Source: Candidatus Cryptobacteroides avistercoris
GTDB lineage: Bacteria; Bacteroidota; Bacteroidia; Bacteroidales; UBA932
Assembly: GCA_017695095.1 (NCBI GenBank)
Contig: JADILW010000110.1
Span: 1-46,302 of the forward strand
DNA: 46,302 nt
Direction: 5' to 3'
The position numbers and the translations under genes were made by a program. Positions 1-6,760 of this stretch are shown here, one piece after another. The notes beneath the pieces were generated by a model. It did no database searches. It was not told the DNA's origin and worked only from the letters and a program-made list of their open reading frames with translations. Positions within the stretch are counted from its first letter, which is position 1, and every line of letters begins with the position of its first letter.

Positions 1-408
1 GGCGCGGATGCAGGAGCGCGACGCCGCGCTCCTCTGCGCCAGCGTGCCGAAGCACACGCAGGCGCACTCCGAGGCGATGCGCGCGAATGCGTCGTCGTAT
101 TTCAGGTCGTCCCAGGCGACTCCTTCGACTATGTCGTACTGCGGCACTCCGGCTCCGTCGAGACTGACCTGCACGGTGCTGGTGGGTCTGTCGGACAGCT
201 GCAGGGAATACGCAAGCCTCTTTTCATCCAGCGCGCGCATGGTCTCCTGCCCGAGTCCGTCGCGGCCCACCGCGCTGAGCGCGATGCCGTCCAGACCGAG
301 TCCGGACACATGAAAAGCAAAGTTGGCGGGCGCTCCGCCCAGTTTCTTCCCGCCCGGCAGCACGTCCCACAGGACTTCGCCGAGACCGACGACGTAATGA
401 GGTTTCAT
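1..408 (-). CDS. PfkB-family carbohydrate kinase, probable fructokinase (C-terminus off the window)
   Basis: Sugar kinase of the ribokinase/PfkB fold, probably phosphorylating fructose released from fructans in the cytoplasm. The 136 residues present carry the family N-terminus: a GLGEVLWDVLPGG start, the substrate-binding LGGAPANFAFH segment near residue 27, and AVGRDGLGQE near residue 46. The frame stays open to base 1, so the catalytic C-terminal half (GAGD motif) lies outside. The ATG at 408 begins one base after the stop of the upstream permease, so the two are cotranscribed. A fructokinase next to an FHS permease and a GH32 enzyme is the layout of Bacteroides fructan loci (family knowledge); the substrate is inferred from that. 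Confidence 0.9.
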   Translation of the reverse strand, partial: MKPHYVVGLGEVLWDVLPGGKKLGGAPANFAFHVSGLGLDGIALSAVGRDGLGQETMRALDEKRLAYSLQLSDRPTSTVQVSLDGAGVPQYDIVEGVAWDDLKYDDAFARIASECACVCFGTLAQRSAASRSCIRA

Positions 409-409
409 A

Positions 410-1570
410 TCATTCATTATATGTTTTTCTCAGGGAAAAGTACATGCAGAGAAGGTACGCGACTCCGGCCGACATCACCGCCACGGCGCCGAGCTGGGTT
501 CCGAGCATGTCGGAGAACAGGCCCATCACCGGAGGGAAGACCGCTCCTCCTATCAGGCCGGCTATCATCAGGCCGGAGACTGCATTCTGACGTTCAGGCA
601 CCTTGAGCAGCGACTTGGCGAAGATGATGGAGAACACGTTGGAGTTGCCGAAGCCTATGAGCCCGACGCAGACATAGACGGGGATCATCGAGCTGAAGGT
701 GAAGAGCCCGACCATGGCGGCCACCATGCAGAGCACGCTGAGCAGGAAGAATTTCCCGGAATTCCAGCGGGCAAGGATGAACGAGCCCGAGAAGCAGCCT
801 ATGGTGCGGAAGAGGAAGTATATGCTGGTGGCGAACGCGGCGTCGTTCAGCGACATCCCCACGCTCTCCATCAGCAGCTTCGGCGCGGTCACGTTGGTGC
901 CCACGTCGATGCCCACATGGCACATTATCCCGAAGAACGAGAGCAGGATGAACTTGTCGCGCAGCAGGGAGAAGCTGGCCTTGAAGCCGGCGCCGCTGCT
1001 GTCGTACTCCTCCTCCCTTATCCTCGTGAAACCGAGGCATGCCACCGCGAGGACCGCCACTCCCGCGAAAATCGGGAACATGACGCGCCAGTTCTCAAAC
1101 TGCGCGGCACCCCAGCTCGCAATCAGAGGGGCGATGAAGGAGGCGATGGCCTTGACGAACTGACCGAAGGTCATGGTGCTGGCCAGCCTGTCGCCCGAAA
1201 CTATGTTGGCGACCAGAGGGTTCAGGGAGACCTGCATAATGGCGTTGCCGATTCCGAGCAGGCAGAAGGACAGGATCATCGAAACCGCCGAGTAGTTGAA
1301 CACCGGCACCAGCAGCGCGAGAGCCGTGACTCCGAGGCTCAGCAGCGTGGTCTTCCTGCGTCCTATCCTGTTCATCAGGGCCCCGGTGGGAATCGATACT
1401 ATCAGGAACCAGAAGAAGACCATCGTGGTGCAGAGGTTGGCGAAGGCGTCGGACAGGCCGAAGTCCGCCTTGATGTAGTTCGTCGCCGTCCCCACGAGGT
1501 CCACGAAGCCCATCGCGAAGAACGACAGCATCACGGGAATGATGACTGCGCTGAATTTCTTGCCGCTCAT
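410..1570 (-). CDS. MFS sugar permease, FHS (fucose/glucose/galactose) type, probable fructose importer
   Basis: Inner-membrane major facilitator of 386 residues with about 12 hydrophobic segments. Seen: the loop 2-3 motif GALMNRIGRRKTT near residue 63, a MGFVDLVGT segment in helix 1, and a charged central loop (RIREEEYDSSG) near residue 185. FHS-type proton symporters of this size sit beside fructokinase in Bacteroidales fructan loci, so fructose is the likely substrate. It is the first gene of a two-gene minus-strand operon with the kinase. A -7 box (TATCTTTG) lies at 1605-1612, 35 bases upstream. Substrate is inferred from neighbours only. Confidence 0.85.
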   Translation of the reverse strand: MSGKKFSAVIIPVMLSFFAMGFVDLVGTATNYIKADFGLSDAFANLCTTMVFFWFLIVSIPTGALMNRIGRRKTTLLSLGVTALALLVPVFNYSAVSMILSFCLLGIGNAIMQVSLNPLVANIVSGDRLASTMTFGQFVKAIASFIAPLIASWGAAQFENWRVMFPIFAGVAVLAVACLGFTRIREEEYDSSGAGFKASFSLLRDKFILLSFFGIMCHVGIDVGTNVTAPKLLMESVGMSLNDAAFATSIYFLFRTIGCFSGSFILARWNSGKFFLLSVLCMVAAMVGLFTFSSMIPVYVCVGLIGFGNSNVFSIIFAKSLLKVPERQNAVSGLMIAGLIGGAVFPPVMGLFSDMLGTQLGAVAVMSAGVAYLLCMYFSLRKTYNE

Positions 1571-1604
1571 CGGTTATCAGTTTTTTTATGTCTTGGCATC
1601 TTGA

Positions 1605-1612
1605 CAAAGATA
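1605..1612 (-). promoter_or_regulatory. Bacteroidota -7 promoter box for the permease-kinase operon
   Basis: Minus-strand TATCTTTG matches TAnnTTTG exactly. It lies in the 81-base divergent gap between the permease and the GH32 gene. I see no good -33 TTTG at the expected distance, so the promoter may need an activator. Confidence 0.55.
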
Positions 1613-1651
1613 GTATTTTATGCGATATTGTATTGTTTGAACACTAAAGCT

Positions 1652-3385
1652 ATGACCGAAACGAAATTATTTGTCGCCGGAGCAAGCCTCCTGGCACTGC
1701 TGCTCTGCGGCTGCGGCAGAAATTCCGTCGAGATGACCGCCGAGAGGGACTGGCTGCTGATTCCGGCATCGGACAGAGGGCCTGTCGCCTCTCTGGCGAT
1801 TTTGTCGGACGGAAAGAACATCCTGGGCGAGGCCCAGCTGATCAACCCCGCGCCCGACACGGCCGACTACTGGATTCCCGTGGACATCTCAGACTACCGC
1901 GGGCGGCAGCTTGAAATCGTCATCGACTCAGAGGAGAGCCCCGAAGCCGCGCTGTCCGCGATCCGGCAGTCAGACTCCCGGGAGCTCGACCTCGACGAAC
2001 CCTACCGCCAGGTCTACCACTTCACACCCGAATTCGGCTGGACCAACGACCCCAACGGCATGGTATGGCACGACGGCGAATACCACCTCGCCTACCAGGC
2101 AAACCCCTACGGCACCAAGCACTTCAACATGCACTGGGGCAACGCGGTGTCGACCGACCTCGTGCACTGGACTGACCTCCCCTTCATCGTGGCCCCCGAT
2201 GAACTAGGCGCCATCTTCTCCGGCAGCGCGGTGGTCGACATCGAAGGCACGGCAGGCTTCGGAGAGAACGCCATCGTGGCCATGTACACCTCCGCGAGCG
2301 ACACCCAGAAGCAGAGCATAGCCTGGAGCACCGACGGCGGCCGCAGCTACACCAAACACGACGGCAACCCCGTGCTCGAAGAACCCGGCATCAAGGACTT
2401 CCGCGACCCGAAACTGCTGCGGCACGGCGACAGCTGGATAGTGTCCGTGGCCGCGGGCGACCGGATAATCTTCTATGAATCCGACGACCTGAAGGAGTGG
2501 ACCCGCCTCAGCGAATTCGGCGAAGGCATCGGCGCCCACGGCGGCGTGTGGGAGTGCCCCGACCTGATTCCCATGGAATACGGCGGACAGCGGAAATGGG
2601 TGCTCATCGTGAACATCAACCCCGGCGGGCCCAACGGCGGCAGCGCCGCGCAATACTTCATCGGAGACTTCGACGGCACCAGCTTCACCGCCGACCCTCT
2701 CCCCTATCCGCTCTGGGTCGACGAGGGCATGGACAACTATGCCGGAGTCACCTTCAGCAACACCGGCGACAGGCAGATCTTCCTCGGCTGGCTGAGCAAC
2801 TGGCTCTACTCCGAGCACACCCCCACGGTAAATTTCCGCAACGGCATGACCATAGCCCGCGACCTCAGCCTCCGCTCCAACGGAGAGCACCTGTTCCTCG
2901 CAAGCTCGCCTTCGCCGGAAATTCTTTCCGCCAGGCGCGAGGCCGTCAGCTTCAGGAACGGCATGGAGAACGGGGTCTGCGAGATTCCGCAGCTGCTCCC
3001 GGAAAACGACGGAGCCTACGAACTCTGCATGACCGTGACCCCCGGGAAGAGCGGGAAATTCGAGCTGCAACTCGGCAACTCGCTCGGAGAGAAAGCGGTA
3101 TGGAGCTTCGACTTCAACGACTTGAGCCTGAACCTCGACAGGTCCGAGAGCGGACGCACTGACTTCTCCGACAAGTTCGGCAAGTCCGACATACGGGCGA
3201 AGCTGGTAAAGCGGGACCGCTATGAGCTGCGGCTTTTCGTGGACAGGCAGTCGACCGAGCTGTTCATCAACGACGGCGACGTCTCCTTCACCAACAGCAT
3301 CTTCCCGAACGAAGCCTACAACAGACTCAGCCTCACCTCCCCCGACGCCCGCGTCAGCGGCATAAAGGTCTACAGGCTCGAATAG
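1652..3385 (+). CDS. Secreted GH32 fructan hydrolase (levanase/inulinase/invertase family), lipoprotein
   Basis: Glycoside hydrolase family 32 enzyme of 577 residues that cleaves beta-fructosyl linkages at the cell surface or in the periplasm. Seen: a lipoprotein signal ending in LLLCGC (acylated Cys21), the WTNDPNG motif with the nucleophile Asp133, FRDPK with the transition-state Asp252, and WECPD with the acid/base Glu301, followed by a C-terminal beta-sandwich with the GH32 pattern FVDRQSTELFIN. The frame is open far upstream to 917, but that part is antisense to the permease; ATG 1652 gives the signal peptide. It is divergent from the permease-kinase pair. Endo or exo action and levan or inulin preference cannot be told from motifs. 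Confidence 0.93.
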   Translation: MTETKLFVAGASLLALLLCGCGRNSVEMTAERDWLLIPASDRGPVASLAILSDGKNILGEAQLINPAPDTADYWIPVDISDYRGRQLEIVIDSEESPEAALSAIRQSDSRELDLDEPYRQVYHFTPEFGWTNDPNGMVWHDGEYHLAYQANPYGTKHFNMHWGNAVSTDLVHWTDLPFIVAPDELGAIFSGSAVVDIEGTAGFGENAIVAMYTSASDTQKQSIAWSTDGGRSYTKHDGNPVLEEPGIKDFRDPKLLRHGDSWIVSVAAGDRIIFYESDDLKEWTRLSEFGEGIGAHGGVWECPDLIPMEYGGQRKWVLIVNINPGGPNGGSAAQYFIGDFDGTSFTADPLPYPLWVDEGMDNYAGVTFSNTGDRQIFLGWLSNWLYSEHTPTVNFRNGMTIARDLSLRSNGEHLFLASSPSPEILSARREAVSFRNGMENGVCEIPQLLPENDGAYELCMTVTPGKSGKFELQLGNSLGEKAVWSFDFNDLSLNLDRSESGRTDFSDKFGKSDIRAKLVKRDRYELRLFVDRQSTELFINDGDVSFTNSIFPNEAYNRLSLTSPDARVSGIKVYRLE

Positions 3386-3418
3386 CCACCAGGGCGAAGA
3401 GGATGGCTCCTGTATTTG

Positions 3419-3451
3419 TAGTTGCGGTGGATTTGCAATCCACCGCAACTA
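3419..3451. repeat. Perfect palindrome with TTTGCAA core (small-palindrome family, reverse orientation)
   Basis: Two 15-base arms (3419-3433 and 3437-3451) pair perfectly around TGC. The centre GGATTTGCAATCC is the reverse complement of the core GGATTGCAAATCC of the other palindromes in this island. It lies 34 bases after the GH32 stop and could also act as a terminator, but no T-run follows. Confidence 0.8.
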
Positions 3452-3481
3452 GTTTAACCGGCCACAGAGGGGACGAGTGGT

Positions 3482-3497
3482 GTTTTTTGCAAAAAAC
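3482..3497. other. AT-rich palindrome, possible terminator
   Basis: GTTTTTTGCAAAAAAC reads the same on both strands. It sits in an AT-rich stretch (3480-3605) between the GH32 gene and the HicB remnant. The rest of 3452-3605 shows no gene; GTAGG...CCTAC at 3568-3583 is a further small inverted repeat that could be an old operator. Confidence 0.3.
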
Positions 3498-3605
3498 AAA
3501 AATCGTCTAAAAATGTTTTTTACAATGAACACATAACAGTATCGGACTATTATTGTCTTTGATAACTGTAGGGAATTTCCTACTATTGCAATATGACATT
3601 TTCTT

Positions 3606-3845
3606 ATGAGAAAGGTAAAAGTAATAGTTGAACCCGCAGACTGCGGATTCTCCGCCTACATGGCCGACAGTGGTCTGGACTATTCCTGCATAGGAGAAGG
3701 TACCACCATAGAAGAAACGGTGGAAGACTTCAAGAGAAGTTATGAGGGCATGAAGGATTACTTCAAGGAGACAAAAAGGCCATTCGAGGAAGTTGAATTC
3801 GATTTCCGCTTTCCGTCTCGACAGATTTCGTTGCGACAGATTTGA
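3606..3845 (+). pseudogene. Truncated HicB-like antitoxin remnant
   Basis: The first 65-70 residues look like the N-terminal partial RNase H-like domain of Bacteroidota HicB-type antitoxins: MRKVKVIVE start, GFSAYMAD near residue 15, YSCIGEGTTIEETVEDF near residue 26, and KRPFEEVEFDFRF near residue 57. Family members continue with a C-terminal DNA-binding domain to about 130 residues. Here the frame runs into palindromic repeat DNA at about 3815 and stops inside the palindrome at 3830-3858, so the DNA-binding half is missing. No HicA toxin partner is visible on either side. The domain call rests on memory of the family; decay by repeat insertion or deletion is inference. Confidence 0.6.
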
Positions 3846-3858
3846 AATCTGTCGCAAC
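3830..3858. repeat. Perfect 14-bp-arm palindrome at the end of the HicB remnant
   Basis: Arms GTTGCGACAGATTT and AAATCTGTCGCAAC flank a single G. It shares the AGATTT/AAATCT core with the neighbouring palindromes and contains the stop codon of the HicB remnant. A partial copy of the left arm (CGACAGATTTCG) lies just before it at 3820-3830. Confidence 0.8.
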
Positions 3859-3861
3859 ACA

Positions 3862-4341
3862 GAAGCCTGCCGCGGCGGAGTCGGCCTCAGGCAGTATAGG
3901 GTCGTGCGGTGGTTCTCACTGCCGGAGGCTGAGCTCCGCCCGCGGCAGGGCAGGCAACAGATTGCAAATCTGGCACAACTTAGTAATTGCAGTTTAGGAA
4001 GGAGCGCTGGTTTCGCCGAAATATTTGATTATAAGTCTCTTACAAAGAGACAATGATCCCATGTACTTGCAATTTGGTCGACTTAGGAGCAATAGGTTCG
4101 GCGAAAATGGCCATACAGACGCCTGCAGGACTATTTTCCCAAAACTGGCCGCTCCTAAGTCTCACGCTTTCCTCTTCTGTCATGAACCACTGCCGCCGGG
4201 CACGCGCTGCGGGGAGCTCCGCGTAGGGCTCTCCTCGCGCCCGCCGGCGCAGAATCTTTGAAACACAGAAGCCAGCCGCGGTGGAGTCGGCCTCCTCCGA
4301 AAGAAGTCAGCACGCAGTACGGAATTTCCGCTGAGGAGGCT
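3862..4341. repeat. 480-bp tandem repeat, copy 1 (structured)
   Basis: Direct repeat with period about 480. Over 3961-4200 versus 4441-4680 I count 209 of 240 identical positions without gaps. Order within the unit: hairpin module D (3865-3955), CAGATTGCAAATCTG palindrome (3958-3972), then a module with crossing helices: 3985-3991/4068-4074, 4011-4020/4097-4106, 4080-4090/4151-4161 and 4109-4113/4146-4150. It ends with a partial D left half (about 4270-4295) and the left half of element A (4313-4341). The short open frames in it look like by-products and are not called as genes. Confidence 0.8.
3865..3955. repeat. Hairpin module D, first copy
   Basis: Nested stem: CCGCGG 3870-3875 with 3940-3945, CGGAG 3876-3880 with CTCCG 3934-3938, TCGGCCTC 3881-3888 with 3925-3932 (one G-U), and GGCAGT 3890-3895 with ACTGCC 3918-3923. 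The loop 3896-3917 (ATAGGG...GTGCGGTGGTTCT) is nearly identical in the second copy, so loop and stem are both kept. Confidence 0.7.
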
Positions 4342-4828
4342 AGCCGTCCGCGGCGGAGTCGGCCTGCCGGCAGTATAGGGCTGTGCGGTGGTTCTTACTG
4401 CCGGGGGCCGAGCTTCGCCCGCGGCAGGTCTGGACAGCAGATTGCAAATCTGGCACAACTAAGTAATTGCAGTTTAGGAAGGAGCGTTGGATTTGCCGAA
4501 ATATTTGATTATTAGTCGTTTACAAAGAGACAGTGATCCCTCGTACTTGCAATTTGGTCGACTTAGGAGCAATAGGTTCGGCAAAAACCGCCTTACAGGC
4601 CACTGCGGGGCCGTTTTCTCAAAACAGGCTGCTCCTAGGTCTCACGCCTTCTTCAGCTGTCATGAACCACTGCCGCCTGACACGCGCTACGGGGAGCTCC
4701 GCGGATGGCTCTCCTCGCGCAAGCACGGAGCAGAATCTTTGAAACACAGCTTGCCGAGGCGGAGTCGGCCTACCCTTTTCCAGATGAAGTTGGAGCGCAG
4801 TACGGAATTTCCGCTGAGGAGGCTAGCC
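4342..4828. repeat. 480-bp tandem repeat, copy 2 (structured)
   Basis: Second unit of the tandem repeat. The crossing helix pair is kept: TTTGCCGAA 4492-4500 with TTCGGCAAA 4577-4585 (copy 1 has C-G where this has T-A), and ACTTAGGAGC 4561-4570 with GCTCCTAGGT 4631-4640 (one pair becomes G-U). The small helix 4590-4593/4626-4629 shows an A-T to T-A change against copy 1. It begins where the left half of element A meets module D at a shared CCGCGG and ends in element A. Confidence 0.8.
4345..4432. repeat. Hairpin module D, second copy
   Basis: TCGGCC 4359-4364 pairs with GGCCGA 4406-4411, GGCAGT 4369-4374 with ACTGCC 4397-4402, and CGGAG 4354-4358 with CTTCG 4413-4417 (one G-U). The loop matches the first copy. 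Left halves only of the same module (GGAGTCGGCC) recur near 4283 and 4760. Confidence 0.7.
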
Positions 4829-4920
4829 GTCCGCGGCTGTGAGCGGACGATGTCCAGAGCGAAGCGAAGGACATCGATGAAGCGGAGCGGAACCTCCGAA
4901 GCGGATTTCCGTACTGCGCC
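4797..4920. repeat. Structured element A (large stem-loop with conserved core)
   Basis: Outer arms at 4795-4822 and 4893-4920 pair over about 25 bases with one bulge and two mismatches. Inside are stem 1 GTCCGC 4829-4834 with GCGGAC 4843-4848, and stem 2 CGATGTCC 4848-4855 with GGACATCG 4869-4876 closing a 13-base loop. Single-stranded parts GAGGCTAGCCG, GGCTGTGAGCGG and GATGAAGCGGAGCGGAACCT are shared with element B. It lies in the gap between the convergent GH32 and phosphofructokinase genes. Confidence 0.8.
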
Positions 4921-5221
4921 AGATTACAATCTACTGAAACGTAATGCCATTACGTATGTATAATCTGCCGAAACGTAGAACCTGCCGCGAAACAACAACA
5001 GACAAGGCAGCGCCGCCGGAGGGCCATATCATCCACAAGCAGGCTTTTCTCGCCTGCGAGGGATGCTTATGGCCGCAGGCGGCAGAAAGCAGCCGAATTA
5101 CAAATTCGGCTGGACAACGGGCGAGCTCCGCCAGCGGCGGGGCTGGGCAGCCGGATTGCAAATTCGGCTAACAGAGCAGCAGATTGCAAATCTGCTGAAA
5201 CAAGTAAGCAAACCAATCAAC
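4921..5221. repeat. Cluster of small GCA/ACA-centred palindromes
   Basis: In order: AGATT-AC-AATCT 4921-4932, CGTAATG-C-CATTACG 4939-4953, a GCAGGC/GCCTGC hairpin near 5040-5056, AGCCGAATT-ACA-AATTCGGCT 5091-5111, AGCCGGATT-GCA-AATTCGGCT 5149-5169 (one G-U) and AGCAGATT-GCA-AATCTGCT 5178-5196. Arms differ while the central ATTGCAAAT or ATTACAAAT stays. No gene is seen in this stretch. Confidence 0.75.
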
Positions 5222-5258
5222 GCAAAAACCGGCGGCACGCCAGGGGCGCACCGCCGGT
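5222..5258 (-). terminator. Rho-independent terminator of the phosphofructokinase gene
   Basis: On the minus strand ACCGGCGG (5251-5258) pairs with CCGCCGGT (5228-5235) and is followed by TTTTT and GCG. It lies 24 bases after the stop of the minus-strand gene. Confidence 0.75.
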
Positions 5259-5281
5259 AAAGGCATCAGGGCCGGAAAAGA

Positions 5282-6511
5282 TTACCAGCCCAGAATCTTC
5301 TTGAAGTCGTAGTCCTCAGGGTTGGGCACGTATGCCTTCGCCGCCTCATAATCCGCAGGAGTGATGCTGTGGCAGATGTATGAGTAATAGTTGCGGGCTA
5401 TGCCACCCTCGATGTCCACGCGGCGCGGAGGAATCTTGCCCTCCTCATTCTGCAGGTCATGCAGATAGAGAGGCTTGGCCTCGCCGAAAGCGTTCACGAA
5501 CACCATGCAGCCGGTCTCGCCCTTCGAATAGAGGTCATAGACACCCATCGCGAGGCGGGAGCAGTACGACAGGTCGAAAGCCACGGGATCCTGGCAGCGC
5601 ACGTCGTAGCCGATCTCCACGGGACGGGTCTTGACCTTGAGACCGATCTTCTTCATCTCCTTCTCGAGCAGTTCGTTGAAGAGCACCGCCTTGGAGATCT
5701 TGCCGAGCTCGGGATGTCCGTGCTCATCGTAGGTCATGTGCACGCCCGCAGCCTTGATGTCCTCGGCTGAAAGATCGTGGAAGACACCCTCGGCCACCAC
5801 CACGGTACCATAGTCGATGCCCAGGATCTTCCTCTTGATGATGGAAGAGAGAGTGAGCTTCAGAATCTTGTCGATGGTGATCTGGACCTTGTTGAACATC
5901 TCGGGGATGATGGTCATGGGGCAGTGGGTAGCCTCGCCGATTCCGAGTGCGAGGTGGCCTGCAGAACGTCCCATGGCAGAAACGAGCAGCCAGTTGCCGG
6001 AGGTGCGGGCATCCTCATAGATGGTGCGCGCGAGATGTGCGCCCTCGTCCTGAGCCGAAGTGAATCCGAAGGTCGGAGTGTTGTCGGGCAGAGGGAGGTC
6101 GTTGTCTATGGTCTTCGGAACATGGATGTTCTTGATGGGGTATTTCTTCCTCTCGAGGAACTTGGCGATGCGGTTGGCGGTGGAAGCGGTGTCGTCTCCG
6201 CCCACGGTCACGAGCAGCTTGATGTTGTTCTCCTTGAAGAGGTCGAGGTTGAAGTTGTTCTCGAAATCGTCGTCGGTGGGTTTGAACCTGCTCATCTGCA
6301 GATAGGAGCCACCGCGGTTGAAGTAGGCGTCAGCCTTGAAGAAGTCCAGGTCCTCGGTGCGGGGAGTCTTGGAAAAAAGACCGCTGTAACCGCCGTGAAG
6401 TCCGATTACCCTAAATCCATTGCTGAGAAAAGTCTTTGCGACGGAACATACCACGGTGTTCATTCCGGGTGCAGGGCCGCCGCCACACAGAATAATTACA
6501 GAATCTTTCAT
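5282..6511 (-). CDS. pfp: 6-phosphofructokinase, pyrophosphate-dependent type
   Basis: Phosphorylates fructose 6-phosphate in glycolysis in the cytoplasm, 409 residues. Seen: GGGPAPGMN near residue 10, VGGDDT near residue 103 (a second Asp where ATP enzymes have Gly, the PPi-type signature), and PKTIDND near residue 132 (Lys of the PPi type with the catalytic Asp). GRSAGHLA near residue 181 and the C-terminal RPVEIGYDVRC region also fit. Gene start at 6511 is supported by a TATCTTTG box 24 bases upstream and a GAGGA stretch between. It is preceded by tRNA-Ser on the same strand but has its own promoter. PPi preference is inferred from motifs. Confidence 0.9.
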   Translation of the reverse strand: MKDSVIILCGGGPAPGMNTVVCSVAKTFLSNGFRVIGLHGGYSGLFSKTPRTEDLDFFKADAYFNRGGSYLQMSRFKPTDDDFENNFNLDLFKENNIKLLVTVGGDDTASTANRIAKFLERKKYPIKNIHVPKTIDNDLPLPDNTPTFGFTSAQDEGAHLARTIYEDARTSGNWLLVSAMGRSAGHLALGIGEATHCPMTIIPEMFNKVQITIDKILKLTLSSIIKRKILGIDYGTVVVAEGVFHDLSAEDIKAAGVHMTYDEHGHPELGKISKAVLFNELLEKEMKKIGLKVKTRPVEIGYDVRCQDPVAFDLSYCSRLAMGVYDLYSKGETGCMVFVNAFGEAKPLYLHDLQNEEGKIPPRRVDIEGGIARNYYSYICHSITPADYEAAKAYVPNPEDYDFKKILGW

Positions 6512-6534
6512 TTGAAGTTAGAAATTAAATCCTC

Positions 6535-6542
6535 CAAAGATA
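6535..6542 (-). promoter_or_regulatory. -7 promoter box of the phosphofructokinase gene
   Basis: Minus-strand TATCTTTG, an exact TAnnTTTG match. The predicted leader is about 20 bases and carries GGAGGA shortly before the ATG. Confidence 0.65.
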
Positions 6543-6575
6543 AGAATTTCTGCGAAAAGAACATATACCGGGATG

Positions 6576-6663
6576 CGGAAAGAGAGGGATTCGAACCCTC
6601 GAACCGCTTTGGACGGTCACACGCTTTCCAGACGTGCCTCTTCAGCCACTCGAGCATCTTTCC
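6576..6663 (-). tRNA. tRNA-Ser(GGA)
   Basis: An 88-base tRNA with acceptor GGAAAGA/TCTTTCC, discriminator G, a D arm GAGTGGCTGAAGAGG, anticodon loop CTGGAAA (anticodon GGA), a long variable arm as in class II tRNAs and the T loop GTTCGAATC. CCA is not encoded. It decodes UCC and UCU. Confidence 0.95.
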
Positions 6664-6673
6664 AATGGGACTG

Positions 6674-6681
6674 CAAATATA
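6674..6681 (-). promoter_or_regulatory. -7 promoter box of tRNA-Ser
   Basis: Minus-strand TATATTTG, an exact TAnnTTTG match, ending 10 bases before the mature 5' end of the tRNA. Confidence 0.65.
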
Positions 6682-6760
6682 GTAATTTTTTGCAAACCTG
6701 CACAACCCCCGGACGAGCCGCCCCCGCAGCCCTCAGGAGAAGACAAAGAAGACAGCGGAG

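Noticed and set aside
917-1651. Upstream extension of the GH32 frame
   Set aside because: It lies antisense to the permease, and the lipoprotein signal starts at 1652.
1618-1651. Plus-strand -7 box TATTGTTTG before the GH32 gene
   Set aside because: It has three bases between TA and TTTG where the consensus has two, and no -33 element; not listed as a promoter.
3386-3605. HicA toxin gene upstream of the HicB remnant
   Set aside because: The stretch is AT-rich with several stops in all plus frames and no match to the short dsRBD-like HicA pattern.
3862-4830. Group II intron or integron attC cassettes
   Set aside because: No domain V with its AGC triad and GTTC loop, no reverse transcriptase, and no GTTRRRY/RYYYAAC core sites in the expected order.
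4025-4963. Similar open frames of 78 and 158 residues in the two tandem repeat copies
   Set aside because: The differences between copies preserve helices rather than codons, the frames have no ribosome site or promoter, and the longer one runs on into element A. They follow from the repeat itself.
3830-5196. CRISPR array in the repeat island
   Set aside because: Repeat units differ in length and spacing, there are no uniform spacers, and no cas gene is present.
3386-5281. Insertion sequence with transposase
   Set aside because: No frame resembles a transposase and no pair of terminal inverted repeats with target duplication brackets the island.
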